From Flavobacterium sp. GSB-24 (lineage in GTDB: Bacteria > Bacteroidota > Bacteroidia > Flavobacteriales > Flavobacteriaceae): a stretch of DNA of 64,000 nt. The position numbers and the translations under genes are program-made. Position 1 is the first letter of the stretch; each line of letters starts with the position of its first letter. The stretch covers positions 372,001 to 436,000 of the forward strand of contig NZ_AP027043.1 of the NCBI RefSeq assembly GCF_027924665.1, in the 5' to 3' direction. The notes under the pieces were generated by a model that was not told the DNA's origin, made no database searches, and saw only the letters and a list, made by a program, of their open reading frames with translations. This document shows positions 40,212 through 48,540 of this stretch, piece after piece.

Positions 40212-40237
40212 ATATTTATAGAATAGTACGTATTGTA

Positions 40238-41239
40238 TTATTCGTTAAGCATTTTCCAAAGTTTATCTTTCAAATCTGTCAAACCTTGCTGTGCAACCGA
40301 TGAAATAAACATGTAAGGAACATCTTTGAATGTTACATCTAGTTCTGCTTTTAACTCTGCTTTTAATTCATCATCCAGCATATCGCATTTTGAAATTACT
40401 AAAAGACGTTCTTTATCCAGCATTTCAGGATTGTATTTAGTTAATTCATTAACTAAAATATCATATTCTGCTCTAATATCTGGCGTATCAACTGGAACTA
40501 AAAACAGTAAAGTCGAATTACGCTCAATATGTCTTAAGAAATAATGTCCTAAACCTTTTCCTTCTGCTGCACCTTCAATAATTCCAGGAATATCTGCAAT
40601 TACAAAAGATTGGAAATCTCTATACGCAACAATTCCTAAGTTAGGTTTTAGTGTTGTAAAAGGATAATCTGCAATTTTTGGTTTTGCCGAAGTTAAAACA
40701 GACAATAAAGTAGATTTTCCTGCATTTGGAAAACCAACTAAACCAACATCTGCCAGAACTTTAAGTTCCAAAATTACATCCATTTCCACACCAAGTAAAC
40801 CTGGCTGTGCGTAACGAGGCGTTTGGTTTGTCGAACTTCTAAAATGCCAGTTTCCTAAACCTCCCTTTCCTCCTTTTGCAAGAATTTGTTTTTCTCCGTG
40901 TTCTGTAATTTCAAAAAGTGTTTCACCAGTTTCTTTGTCTTTTACAACAGTTCCTAGCGGCACTTCAATAATTTTATCTTCTCCATCTGCACCTGTACTG
41001 CGGTCTCCACCACCATCTCCACCGTGTCCAGCTTTAATGTGACGTGCAAACTTTAAATGAAATAATGTCCAAAGTCCTTTATTCCCCACTAAATATACAT
41101 GCCCTCCGCGGCCTCCATCTCCTCCGTCCGGACCACCTTTTTCAATAAATTTCTCTCTATGTAAATGCGTAGATCCTTTTCCTCCTTTTCCGGAAGAAAC
41201 ATATATCTTAACGTAATCTACAAAATTCCCTTCTGTCAT
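40238..41239 (-). CDS. obgE: GTPase Obg
   Basis: Essential GTPase involved in large-subunit assembly and stress responses. The 333 residues have the glycine-rich Obg fold ([23 protein letters not shown] and [13 protein letters not shown]) and the G domain with P-loop GFPNAGKST (169-177), DIPGIIEGA and later SKCD. The OCT domain is absent, which is common. The start [10 protein letters not shown] is chosen: the 16 codons before it, [16 protein letters not shown], are made from an interspersed GTTTCAAG repeat and are not conserved. It follows the hemolysin-like gene. Confidence 0.95.
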   Translation of the reverse strand: MTEGNFVDYVKIYVSSGKGGKGSTHLHREKFIEKGGPDGGDGGRGGHVYLVGNKGLWTLFHLKFARHIKAGHGGDGGGDRSTGADGEDKIIEVPLGTVVKDKETGETLFEITEHGEKQILAKGGKGGLGNWHFRSSTNQTPRYAQPGLLGVEMDVILELKVLADVGLVGFPNAGKSTLLSVLTSAKPKIADYPFTTLKPNLGIVAYRDFQSFVIADIPGIIEGAAEGKGLGHYFLRHIERNSTLLFLVPVDTPDIRAEYDILVNELTKYNPEMLDKERLLVISKCDMLDDELKAELKAELDVTFKDVPYMFISSVAQQGLTDLKDKLWKMLNE

Positions 41240-41260
41240 TTTTGTTTGTTTATGTGTAGT

Positions 41261-41336
41261 TTCTAAGTTTCTGGTTTCAAGTTTCAAGTTAAGTGCGTTG
41301 CGCTAACCTGAAATCTGAAACTTTAAACTTGAAACA
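41261..41336. repeat. GTTTCAAGTTTCAAG-type interspersed repeat, copy 1
   Basis: GGTTTCAAGTTTCAAGTTA on the left and CTGAAACTTTAAACTTGAAAC on the right form an inverted repeat around a GC-rich centre (GTGCGTTGCGC). Two related copies lie at about 49.7 and 63.5 kb. It sits between obgE and the CNNM/CorC-like gene and explains the spurious upstream obgE extension. Confidence 0.65.
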
Positions 41337-41344
41337 AATTCTCT

Positions 41345-42619
41345 CTACTCTTTAAGCGCTTTCACAAGCACTTTATCAATTTTTACACCGTCCATATCGA
41401 CAACTTCTAATACGAATTTCTGCCAGACTAGTTTTTCTCCTTCTTTTGGAATATGAGAAAGCTCAGTCATAATCATGCCGCTTACAGTGTTTACTTCGTA
41501 ATCGTTTGTCAACTCGTCTAACTCAAAATACGTTAAGAAATCGTGTAACGAATAATGCCCGTCAACCAGCCAAGAACCATCTTCTCTTTCTATAAGCTGA
41601 AATTCATCTTTATAAAATTCAGATGCATCTCCAACTAAAGCCTCCAGAATATCATTCAACGTGATCAAACCTTGAAAAACTCCATATTCGTCTGAAACTA
41701 AAGCATAATGAACGCCAGTTTTCTTGAAATTTTCCAACGCTTTGTAAGCTGTTGTCTGCTCCATTAAATAAGGCGCATCAGAAACGATAGCTGATAAATC
41801 AAAATTATCATTTTCGATACTAGCGAAGATATTTTTAAGAGTTACTACTCCAACTATATCATCGTAATTATCATTATAAACTGGGTAAACCGTATGCAGA
41901 TCCTGAACCACCAATTCTTTAATCTTTTCTTTATCTGCTTTTAATGGCAGCATATCGACTGACTTGCGATGCGTCATTAAAGAGTTTACTTTTCTATCAC
42001 CGATATGAAAAACACGTTCCACAATATCTTGTTCAATTTCTTGAACTTCTCCAACTTCAGTTCCTTCTTTAATGATGGCTTTAATTTCTTCTTCTGTAAC
42101 TTTTCCGTCGGCGGTTGGTTTTATCTGAAAAACATTCAATAGAAAATCTGTCGAAGATGTTAAAAGCCAGATAAAAGGTGCTGTAATTATCGAAATTACT
42201 TTCATTGGCATTGCTACCATTTTTGCAATTGCTTCTGGATAATTTAATCCGATTCTTTTTGGAAGTAATTCTCCTAAAACCAATGAGAAGAAAGTTAAAA
42301 TTACAACCACAATTCCAACAGCTACTGAGTGTGCATAAGGTTTTAAAAATGCAAAACCGGCAACGAAAATTTCAACATCTGCAGTTACTTTATCTCCAGA
42401 ATAAATACCTGTTAAAATTCCGATTAAGGTAATTCCGATTTGTACTGTAGATAAAAATTTGTTTGGCGAATTGGCTAAATCGAGTGCTGTTTTAGCACTT
42501 TTATTGCCTTTTTTCGCGGCTGTTTCAAGCCTGTTTTTACGGGCAGAAATCAAAGCGATTTCGGACATGGAGAAAACTCCGTTTAAGAGAATTAGAAAAA
42601 ATATAATTAGTATTTCCAA
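41345..42619 (-). CDS. CNNM/CorC-type membrane protein (hemolysin family)
   Basis: Probable inner-membrane divalent-cation transporter or regulator of 424 residues. The DUF21/CNNM membrane domain (1-190, starting MEILIIFFLILLNGVFSMSE) is followed by two CBS domains (RKVNSLMTHRKSVDML..., VYPVYNDNYDDIVGVVTLKN, in part) and the CorC/HlyC C-terminal domain (WLVDGHYSLHDFLTYFELD). Direct hemolytic activity is not implied. The gene lies between adk and obgE with an interspersed repeat on each side. Confidence 0.88.
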   Translation of the reverse strand: MEILIIFFLILLNGVFSMSEIALISARKNRLETAAKKGNKSAKTALDLANSPNKFLSTVQIGITLIGILTGIYSGDKVTADVEIFVAGFAFLKPYAHSVAVGIVVVILTFFSLVLGELLPKRIGLNYPEAIAKMVAMPMKVISIITAPFIWLLTSSTDFLLNVFQIKPTADGKVTEEEIKAIIKEGTEVGEVQEIEQDIVERVFHIGDRKVNSLMTHRKSVDMLPLKADKEKIKELVVQDLHTVYPVYNDNYDDIVGVVTLKNIFASIENDNFDLSAIVSDAPYLMEQTTAYKALENFKKTGVHYALVSDEYGVFQGLITLNDILEALVGDASEFYKDEFQLIEREDGSWLVDGHYSLHDFLTYFELDELTNDYEVNTVSGMIMTELSHIPKEGEKLVWQKFVLEVVDMDGVKIDKVLVKALKE

Positions 42620-42680
42620 TTGATAGGGGATTCGTTATAAAATGGTCTTGTTAAATGCAATTTGTACTCTCAATTTATTC

Positions 42681-42822
42681 TAGCCCAGATGGAAGTGAAA
42701 AGCCCGGAGCTAAAAAAACTAATTTTTCCTGCCATAAAACAGCGACCAGCGGAAGCTCGTTTTAGGGTTTGGAAAAATAGTTTTTTTAGCGAGGACTTGT
42801 AACGTACAGCTGGAAAAAGCTT
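42681..42822 (+). repeat. Structured interspersed element (GCGAGGACTTG family), copy 1
   Basis: The element starts AGCCCAGATGGAAGTGAAAA, contains a long hairpin of about 20 bp (GCTAAAAAAACTA arm at 42709 and its partner ending at 42790) and closes with GCGAGGACTTGTAACG and CAGCTGGAAAAAGCT. A shorter relative with the same GCGAGGACTTG core lies at 59457-59544. Such elements are frequent in Flavobacteriia genomes. The extended hairpin and conserved ends suggest a structured RNA or a mobile repeat. Confidence 0.6.
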
Positions 42823-43395
42823 CTACAAATTATCTATAACTGACGTTAAGCGCTCTGTAATTTGTTCAATAGTTCCGATACCGTCTACGGCATGAAACTT
42901 ATTTTGTTCTTTATAATATCCAATTAGCGGAGCTGTTTTCTCATTGTATTCTTGATATCTCACACGAATTTTTTCTTCGTCTTGATCATCAGCTCTTCCG
43001 CTTGTTTTTCCTCTTTCTAATAAACGTTTTACCAAAATTTCGTCATCTGCTTCTAAAGCGATTGTTGCAGTTACGCTTGACCCAATTGTTGGCAGAAATT
43101 TATCTAAAGCCTCAGCCTGATTAATTGTTCTTGGATAACCGTCGAACAAAAATCCTGCTGTATCAGGATGTTTTTTTACCTCATCAATTAACATTGCAGT
43201 TGTTACTTCGCATGGAACCAATTCTCCATTATCCATAAAAACTCTTGCTTTTTTACCTAGTTCTGTATCATTTTTTAAATTAAAACGAAAAATATCTCCT
43301 GTTGAAAGATGTGTTAAATTATATTTTTCTTTTAAAAATTCTGCCTGAGTTCCTTTTCCTGCTCCAGGCTTTCCAAATAAAACAATGTTAATCAT
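42823..43395 (-). CDS. adk: Adenylate kinase
   Basis: Interconverts ATP, ADP and AMP. The 190 residues carry the P-loop GKPGAGKGT (8-16), the AMP-binding segment with FLFDGYPRTINQAEAL and a short LID without the zinc motif, RGKTSGRADDQDEEKIRVRYQ. Nucleotide-salvage and adenylate kinase genes (hpt, adk) are neighbours 69 bases apart on the same strand and may be co-transcribed. Confidence 0.96.
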   Translation of the reverse strand: MINIVLFGKPGAGKGTQAEFLKEKYNLTHLSTGDIFRFNLKNDTELGKKARVFMDNGELVPCEVTTAMLIDEVKKHPDTAGFLFDGYPRTINQAEALDKFLPTIGSSVTATIALEADDEILVKRLLERGKTSGRADDQDEEKIRVRYQEYNEKTAPLIGYYKEQNKFHAVDGIGTIEQITERLTSVIDNL

Positions 43396-43464
43396 AATTG
43401 AAATGAGTGTTGTTACTTCTAATTTTTGTCAGAAGTTTTTAAATGAATATATAGTTGTGTTTTT

Positions 43465-43995
43465 TTATTCCGCTAATTTATAGACTTCCGTTAAGTTTCT
43501 CCCTAAACCATCGTAGTCCAAACCGTAACCTACAATAAATTTATTTGGAATACGAACTCCAACGTAATCTATCTTAATGTCTTTTTTATAAGCTTCTGGT
43601 TTAAAGAATAAAGTGGCAATTTTAAAATGCTTTACATTTTTTTCTTTAAACAAACGTTTTAATTCTTCGATCGTATTTCCTGTATCGATAATATCTTCAA
43701 TAATTATAACCGTTCTTCCAGTCAAATCCTGATTGATTCCTATTAATTCTTTAACAGAATTAGTACTTTCAGTTCCTTCATACGATGCCATTTTTATAAA
43801 TGAAACCTCGCATGGTTTTTTGTATTTCTTTAAAAAATCTGACACTACCATAAAAGCGCCATTTAAAACTCCAATAAAAATTGGTGTATCATCTCCAAAA
43901 TCATCCTCTACCTGAGCCACTATTTTAGTTAAAGCAAAATCAATTTCTTTAGCCGAAATAAACGGAACAAATTGTTTATCGTGAAGTTGTATCAT
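43465..43995 (-). CDS. hpt: Hypoxanthine phosphoribosyltransferase
   Basis: Purine salvage enzyme that makes IMP or GMP from hypoxanthine or guanine and PRPP. The PRPP motif VIIIEDIIDTGNTIEE lies at about 96-110, with GVLNGAFMVVSDFL as the PPi loop side. The start MIQLHDKQFVPFI (176 residues) is preferred: an upstream in-frame ATG at base 44022 overlaps the promoter box, so it would not be in the mRNA. Confidence 0.93.
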   Translation of the reverse strand: MIQLHDKQFVPFISAKEIDFALTKIVAQVEDDFGDDTPIFIGVLNGAFMVVSDFLKKYKKPCEVSFIKMASYEGTESTNSVKELIGINQDLTGRTVIIIEDIIDTGNTIEELKRLFKEKNVKHFKIATLFFKPEAYKKDIKIDYVGVRIPNKFIVGYGLDYDGLGRNLTEVYKLAE

Positions 43996-44019
43996 TATTT
44001 TTCTTTTTAAAATAATGCA

Positions 44020-44027
44020 CAAAGATA
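44020..44027 (-). promoter_or_regulatory. -7 promoter box of hpt
   Basis: Minus strand TATCTTTG, a full match to TAnnTTTG, about 25 bases before the hpt ATG. The predicted start near 44014 lies downstream of the alternative ATG at 44022. No good -33 TTTG at standard spacing was found. Confidence 0.5.
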
Positions 44028-44182
44028 CAGAATTACAACTTAACTGCTTCTATCAAAATAAACTGTATACCGATATTTTTTACGAATGTTAAATATCAGT
44101 TAATAATTACAAATTATTTTTTGACGGTATTTTTAATTTGAGTAAATTGTTGTGATATAAATATTTAACTCCAAGAATTCAA

Positions 44183-45457
44183 ATGAAAAAATCCTTACCA
44201 CTATTTTCTATATCATTATTGGCACTAATGACCGCATGTAACGGACAAGTTAAAAAAGAAGAAAAAGAAGTTTTAGCCAAACAACCCAATACTATTGTAA
44301 AAACTGCTATTGGTGATTTAACGCTTCCACCGCCTTACGCAACTGAATCTAAAACGAACAATAGCAAAGTTATAGGCTGGTCTGAAGGCAAAACACCAAA
44401 AGCACCAGAAGGTTTTACTGTAACTAAATTTGCTGACGGATTTGAAAATCCGCGATGGACTTATATTGCGCCCAACCAAGATATTTTTGTTGTCGAAAGC
44501 GGTACGCGATCCAGCAAAAATCAAATTACGGTTTTACGCGATAAAGATAAAGACGGAAAGTTTGAAACTCGTGAAGTTTTTATATCTGGATTAAACAAAC
44601 CTTTTGGAATGCTGGTTCTTAAAGACTTTTTCTACATTGCAAATACCGACGGATTATATCGTTATCCTTACAAAAACAATCCGTTGAAATTGGAAACAAA
44701 AGGTGAAAAAATTCTTGAACTTCCTGCCGGCGGTTACAACAACCACTGGACTAGAAATTTATTGGCAAGTTCTGATGGGAGCAAAATCTATGTTTCTGTA
44801 GGCTCCGGAAGTAATGTGGGCGAAAACGGAATGGACAAAGAAGTTCGTCGTGCCGCTATTTTAGAAATTAATCCTGACGGAACAGGCGAAAAAATCTATG
44901 CTTCGGGATTGCGAAATCCTGTTGGAATGGATTGGAATCCAGCTAACAAAGAATTATGGACTGCTGTAAATGAGCGCGATGAATTAGGCGACGACTTAGT
45001 TCCAGATTATATTACAAGTGTAAAAAGAGATGGTTTCTACGGATGGCCATATTCTTACTTTGGAAGTATTCCTGACCCACGATTGAAAGGTGAAAGAAAA
45101 GATTTAGTCGAAAAAGCAATTGTTCCTGATGTTCCGGTAGGATCTCACACAGCATCTTTAGGACTGGCTTTTTACACTAAAGACGCTTTTCCTGCAAAAT
45201 ACAAAAACGGTGCTTTTGTAGGTCAGCACGGTTCTTGGAATCGTTCTAAAATTTCAGGATATAAAGTGCTTTTTGTTCCTTTTAAAGATGGAAAACCTTC
45301 AGGAAAACCAGAAGATTTCTTAACTGGTTTTATTTCTGATTCTAATAAAGCTGAAGTTTACGGGCGCCCAGTTGCGGTAACGGTTATGAATGACGGATCG
45401 CTTTTGGTAAATGACGACAGCGGAAATACTATTTGGAAAGTTACTGCGAATAAATAA
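44183..45457 (+). CDS. PQQ-dependent sugar dehydrogenase-like lipoprotein
   Basis: Predicted lipoprotein of 424 residues (lipobox ALMTAC, Cys19) with the six-bladed beta-propeller of soluble glucose/L-sorbosone dehydrogenases. Marks include VTKFADGFENPRWTYIAPNQDIFVVESG, NHWTRNLLASSDGSKIYVSVGSGSNVGENG, ASGLRNPVGMDWNP and HGSWNRSKISGYKV (each in part). It probably oxidises a sugar or aldose in the periplasm with PQQ as cofactor; the true substrate is unknown. No PQQ synthesis genes are in the window. It is divergent from hpt. Confidence 0.85.
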   Translation: MKKSLPLFSISLLALMTACNGQVKKEEKEVLAKQPNTIVKTAIGDLTLPPPYATESKTNNSKVIGWSEGKTPKAPEGFTVTKFADGFENPRWTYIAPNQDIFVVESGTRSSKNQITVLRDKDKDGKFETREVFISGLNKPFGMLVLKDFFYIANTDGLYRYPYKNNPLKLETKGEKILELPAGGYNNHWTRNLLASSDGSKIYVSVGSGSNVGENGMDKEVRRAAILEINPDGTGEKIYASGLRNPVGMDWNPANKELWTAVNERDELGDDLVPDYITSVKRDGFYGWPYSYFGSIPDPRLKGERKDLVEKAIVPDVPVGSHTASLGLAFYTKDAFPAKYKNGAFVGQHGSWNRSKISGYKVLFVPFKDGKPSGKPEDFLTGFISDSNKAEVYGRPVAVTVMNDGSLLVNDDSGNTIWKVTANK

Positions 45458-45473
45458 AGTTTTTAAAAATAGA

Positions 45474-45501
45474 AATTCCAAATTCCAAATTCCAAATTCC
45501 A
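45474..45501 (+). repeat. Four tandem copies of AATTCCA
   Basis: Four exact copies of the 7-mer AATTCCA directly follow the dehydrogenase stop codon by about 16 bases. Such tandem runs are known at intergenic sites in Flavobacterium and vary by slippage. Confidence 0.7.
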
Positions 45502-45512
45502 AACTATAAAAA

Positions 45513-45650
45513 TTAAACACATAGAGACATAGATTTTGTTTCGTAGATTAAGATTAAAAAGAAAACCCGTTTTCACACATAGCTATGTGACTTTAGGAAA
45601 AGTGAAACGCCTTTTTGCCTCAATGAAACCTATGTTTCTATGTGTTAATA
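45513..45650. repeat. Inverted ACACATAGAAACATAG-type repeat
   Basis: TTAAACACATAGAGACATAG on the left pairs nearly perfectly with CTATGTTTCTATGTGTTAA on the right (two differences). An inner palindrome CACATAGCTATGTG lies at 45576-45589. It fills the gap between the dehydrogenase and the TonB-dependent receptor. Confidence 0.6.
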
Positions 45651-45675
45651 AAACTGCATTTTAACCATTCCATTT

Positions 45676-47778
45676 ATGCCGTCCAAAAAATACCTTCTTT
45701 TTTTCTTTATTCTTTTTATTTCTAAAAACATTTTAGCACAGGAAAAAGAAGTTCAAAATATTGATTCTGTAAAAACCCAAAAACTGAATGAAGTTTTAAT
45801 AAGTCCGCTCCATATTAACCGAGATTTACAAAACAGCCCTGCTTCTATTGGCATTTTATCTGAAAAAGAATTACTTCGAAATAACACTACCGACATCAGT
45901 AATGTCATTAACACTATTCCAGGTGTTTTTATGCAATCGTCAAATATTACTACAACCCGAATTTCGATTCGCGGCATTGGCGCCAGAACTCCTTACGGAA
46001 CAAATAAAATCAGAGCCTTTTACGGAAGCATTCCTTTGACATCTGGAAACAGCGAAACGGTAATTGACGACATCGATCTTCAAAATATTAATCAGATTGA
46101 AGTTATAAAAGGACCGCTTTCGAGTATTTATGGCGCAGGATTGGGCGGTGCGATTTTAATTTCACCACAAACCTTAAAAAATGGGCAATATCAAGCTGAA
46201 GTAAGTTCTGTTTTTGGTTCTTTTGGATTACTGAAAAATAGAGTCGGTTTTGATTTGAATGAAAAAAGCGCTTCCGTAAGTCTGAATTATCACAATTTAA
46301 AAACAGATGGCTGGCGCGAAAACAGCGCCTATAATCGGGAAGGAATTACACTTTCTGGGGAATTATTTCGAAAGAAAAACAGCAAGCTGACATATTTTTC
46401 TAATTATACTTATTTAAAAGCTTTTATTCCGAGCTCAATTAACAAAACAACTTTTGAAAATAATCCGCAGGCGGGCGCACCAACTTGGGTCGCTTCAAAA
46501 GGATTTAAAGAATATAAATCGACTCTCGGCGGATTGGCTTATGATTTCAGAATAAACGATTACCTCAACAATTCGACTTCTGTTTTTATCAATTATAAAG
46601 ACAGCAACGAACCACGTCCTTTTGATATTTTACGCCAATATACTTTTGCATCAGGTGTCAGAACTCAATTTTCGGGAGATTTTACAATTGGAAAAATCAA
46701 AAATCAATTTATTGGCGGAATTGAATATTTCAGGGATAATTACAGCGGTAATACTTTCGAAAATCTCTATCAGCAAAATAATGGAAATGGAAGTTTACAA
46801 GGCGATCAGCTTACGGCAACCGATCAAAAAAGACATTTTTACAATATTTTTTCGCAAATTAGAACTTTACTTTCCGATCAATTTGAAATTCAAGCAGGAT
46901 TAAATTACAACAAAACAAAATTTGAACTTCAAAATGATTTTCCCGCTTCCGCGAATTATCCGAAGGAAAAATACAGTTATGATGGAATTTTTTCACCGCA
47001 GCTTTCTTTTTTATACAAACCGAATGAAGTTCGAACTTTTTACTTTTCTGTAAGCCGAGGATTTTCTCTTCCTGCAACCGAAGAAACTTTAACCTCAACT
47101 GGAAACATCAATCCAAACATTAAACCCGAGACAGGTTACAATTTTGAATTGGGCGGAAAACTTCATTTCTTCAACAAAAAACTATATACACAAATTGCGA
47201 TTTACCGAATGGAAATTAAAGATTTATTGGTTGCGAAAAGAATTGGCGACGACCAATACGAAGGTGTAAATGCTGGAAAAACTTTTCACGAAGGAATCGA
47301 AATTTCACTCAATCACAATTGGCCAATTAATCGAATTTTTAATCTAAATTCTTATATCGGAACATCGATTGGAAATTATGAATTTAAGGAATTTGTTGAT
47401 AATGGAAATGATTTTTCTGGAAACAAATTAACTGGAGTCCCTGCCAATACGGCGAGTACTGGTTTTATTTTAAATACGAGTTCAGGATTTTACTTTACAG
47501 CCGATTTTCAGTTTACCGATAAAATTCCGCTAAATGATTCTAACGCAGATTTTTCTGATTCTTATTCTTTATTAAATTTAAAAACGGGTTATCAATTCGA
47601 AATTTTATCTGGTTTAAAAGCTCATATTGATGCTGGCGTAAATAATGTCACGAACGAAAAGTACGCTTCGATGATTCTGACTAACGCGACCGCAGTAGGA
47701 AATGCACAGCCAAGATTTTATTATCCCGGATTACCAATAAATTATTTCGGAATTATCTCACTAAATTACTTATTTTAG
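45676..47778 (+). CDS. TonB-dependent receptor
   Basis: Outer-membrane importer of 700 residues driven by TonB, probably for an iron chelate or other scarce cofactor. It has a signal peptide ending KNILAQ, a TonB-box-like stretch (KLNEVLISPLHI), a plug domain (NSPASIGILSEKELLRN..., DIDLQNINQIEVIKGPLSSIYGAGLGGAILI, in part) and a barrel ending PINYFGIISLNYLF. Unlike the SusC protein it lacks a carboxypeptidase-D domain. It starts after the ACACATAG repeat; the following small gene is 22 bases downstream. Confidence 0.92.
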   Translation: MPSKKYLLFFFILFISKNILAQEKEVQNIDSVKTQKLNEVLISPLHINRDLQNSPASIGILSEKELLRNNTTDISNVINTIPGVFMQSSNITTTRISIRGIGARTPYGTNKIRAFYGSIPLTSGNSETVIDDIDLQNINQIEVIKGPLSSIYGAGLGGAILISPQTLKNGQYQAEVSSVFGSFGLLKNRVGFDLNEKSASVSLNYHNLKTDGWRENSAYNREGITLSGELFRKKNSKLTYFSNYTYLKAFIPSSINKTTFENNPQAGAPTWVASKGFKEYKSTLGGLAYDFRINDYLNNSTSVFINYKDSNEPRPFDILRQYTFASGVRTQFSGDFTIGKIKNQFIGGIEYFRDNYSGNTFENLYQQNNGNGSLQGDQLTATDQKRHFYNIFSQIRTLLSDQFEIQAGLNYNKTKFELQNDFPASANYPKEKYSYDGIFSPQLSFLYKPNEVRTFYFSVSRGFSLPATEETLTSTGNINPNIKPETGYNFELGGKLHFFNKKLYTQIAIYRMEIKDLLVAKRIGDDQYEGVNAGKTFHEGIEISLNHNWPINRIFNLNSYIGTSIGNYEFKEFVDNGNDFSGNKLTGVPANTASTGFILNTSSGFYFTADFQFTDKIPLNDSNADFSDSYSLLNLKTGYQFEILSGLKAHIDAGVNNVTNEKYASMILTNATAVGNAQPRFYYPGLPINYFGIISLNYLF

Positions 47779-47800
47779 CAGAGTATTTAATACCACAAAG

Positions 47801-48352
47801 ATGCCGTCTGAATTGCAAAAAAAATTGGATTATGTAAATGCTTATCGGGAAAATCGTCTCATAGCTGCACAGGATATTTTAGAAAACCCATCACTTTTTG
47901 GTGAATTGGTTTCAATTTGTTTTACGCCATCAGACAAAAACAATCATAAAGCCTGCTGGATTTTAGAATTTGTTTCTTACGAAGAATTACTTTGGCTTCA
48001 GCCGCATCTCGATTTTTTCTGTTCCAATTTGAAAGTTTTAAAAGATGAAAGTTCGCTTCGCCCAATTGCAAAAGTGGTACAGCTTCTTATAAAATCACAT
48101 TACAAGAAAAACGAAAATTGCATTAAACTTTCTGAAGAAAATCTTCAAGACTGCATCGAAGCAAGTTTTGACTGGCTTATAAGTGATGTTAAAGTCGCAA
48201 CAAAAGCCTATTCCATTAGAACTTTATACATTCTAGGAAATTATTACGATTGGATTCATCCTGAATTAAAAGTGATTATTGACAAAGATTTCGGAGATCA
48301 TTCCGCCGCTTATAAAGCCGTCGCAAAAGAAGTTTTGAAAAAAATAAAATAA
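47801..48352 (+). CDS. Helical cytoplasmic protein of unknown function
   Basis: A 183-residue protein without signal peptide, almost fully helical (MPSELQKKLDYVNAYRENRLIAAQDIL, CWILEFVSYEELLWLQPHLDFFC, in part), with the repeating helix pairs of a HEAT-like fold. Homologues next to purine genes are sometimes labelled adenylosuccinate lyase, but no catalytic motif of that enzyme is present. It lies 22 bases after the TonB receptor, likely in one transcript, and before purK. Confidence 0.7.
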   Translation: MPSELQKKLDYVNAYRENRLIAAQDILENPSLFGELVSICFTPSDKNNHKACWILEFVSYEELLWLQPHLDFFCSNLKVLKDESSLRPIAKVVQLLIKSHYKKNENCIKLSEENLQDCIEASFDWLISDVKVATKAYSIRTLYILGNYYDWIHPELKVIIDKDFGDHSAAYKAVAKEVLKKIK

Positions 48353-48359
48353 TTGAGTC

Positions 48360-48441
48360 GCCACGAATTACACAAATTTCCACAAATTTTTATTTAACTC
48401 ATTTTCTAAAATAATTCGTGAAAATTCGTGTAATTCGTGGC
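48360..48441. repeat. Inverted GCCACGAATTACAC repeat
   Basis: GCCACGAATTACAC (48360-48373) is the exact reverse complement of GTGTAATTCGTGGC (48428-48441). The right arm is extended by a second AATTCGTG unit. It lies after the helical protein gene and before the purK promoter. Confidence 0.65.
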
Positions 48442-48491
48442 AACTTAAAAAAATCATTTCTAATCTTTAAATCTGTGGTAAAAAACTAAAT

Positions 48492-48523
48492 TTTGGCTAA
48501 AAAAAGATTAAAAGGTATCTTTG
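48492..48523 (+). promoter_or_regulatory. Promoter of purK
   Basis: TTTG (48492-48495), a 20-base spacer and TATCTTTG (48516-48523) match the Bacteroidota promoter. The start is predicted near 48529, 12 bases before the ATG at 48541. The box overlaps an alternative upstream TTG start, ruling it out. Confidence 0.75.
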
Positions 48524-48540
48524 CAAAAACACAACACAAA

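Noticed and set aside
41240..41287. Longer obgE with 16 extra N-terminal residues
   Set aside because: The added codons come from the GTTTCAAG repeat and do not look like Obg sequence; the conserved protein begins [10 protein letters not shown].
43996..44022. Longer hpt starting MCIILKRK
   Set aside because: The ATG lies inside the -7 promoter box, upstream of the predicted transcript start.
47801..48352. Calling the helical protein adenylosuccinate lyase
   Set aside because: At 183 residues with no fumarase/aspartase-family signature it cannot be the enzyme; such labels probably come from neighbourhood.
48493..48540. Longer purK starting at a TTG
   Set aside because: The TTG is part of the -33 box; the ATG at 48541 fits the family N terminus.
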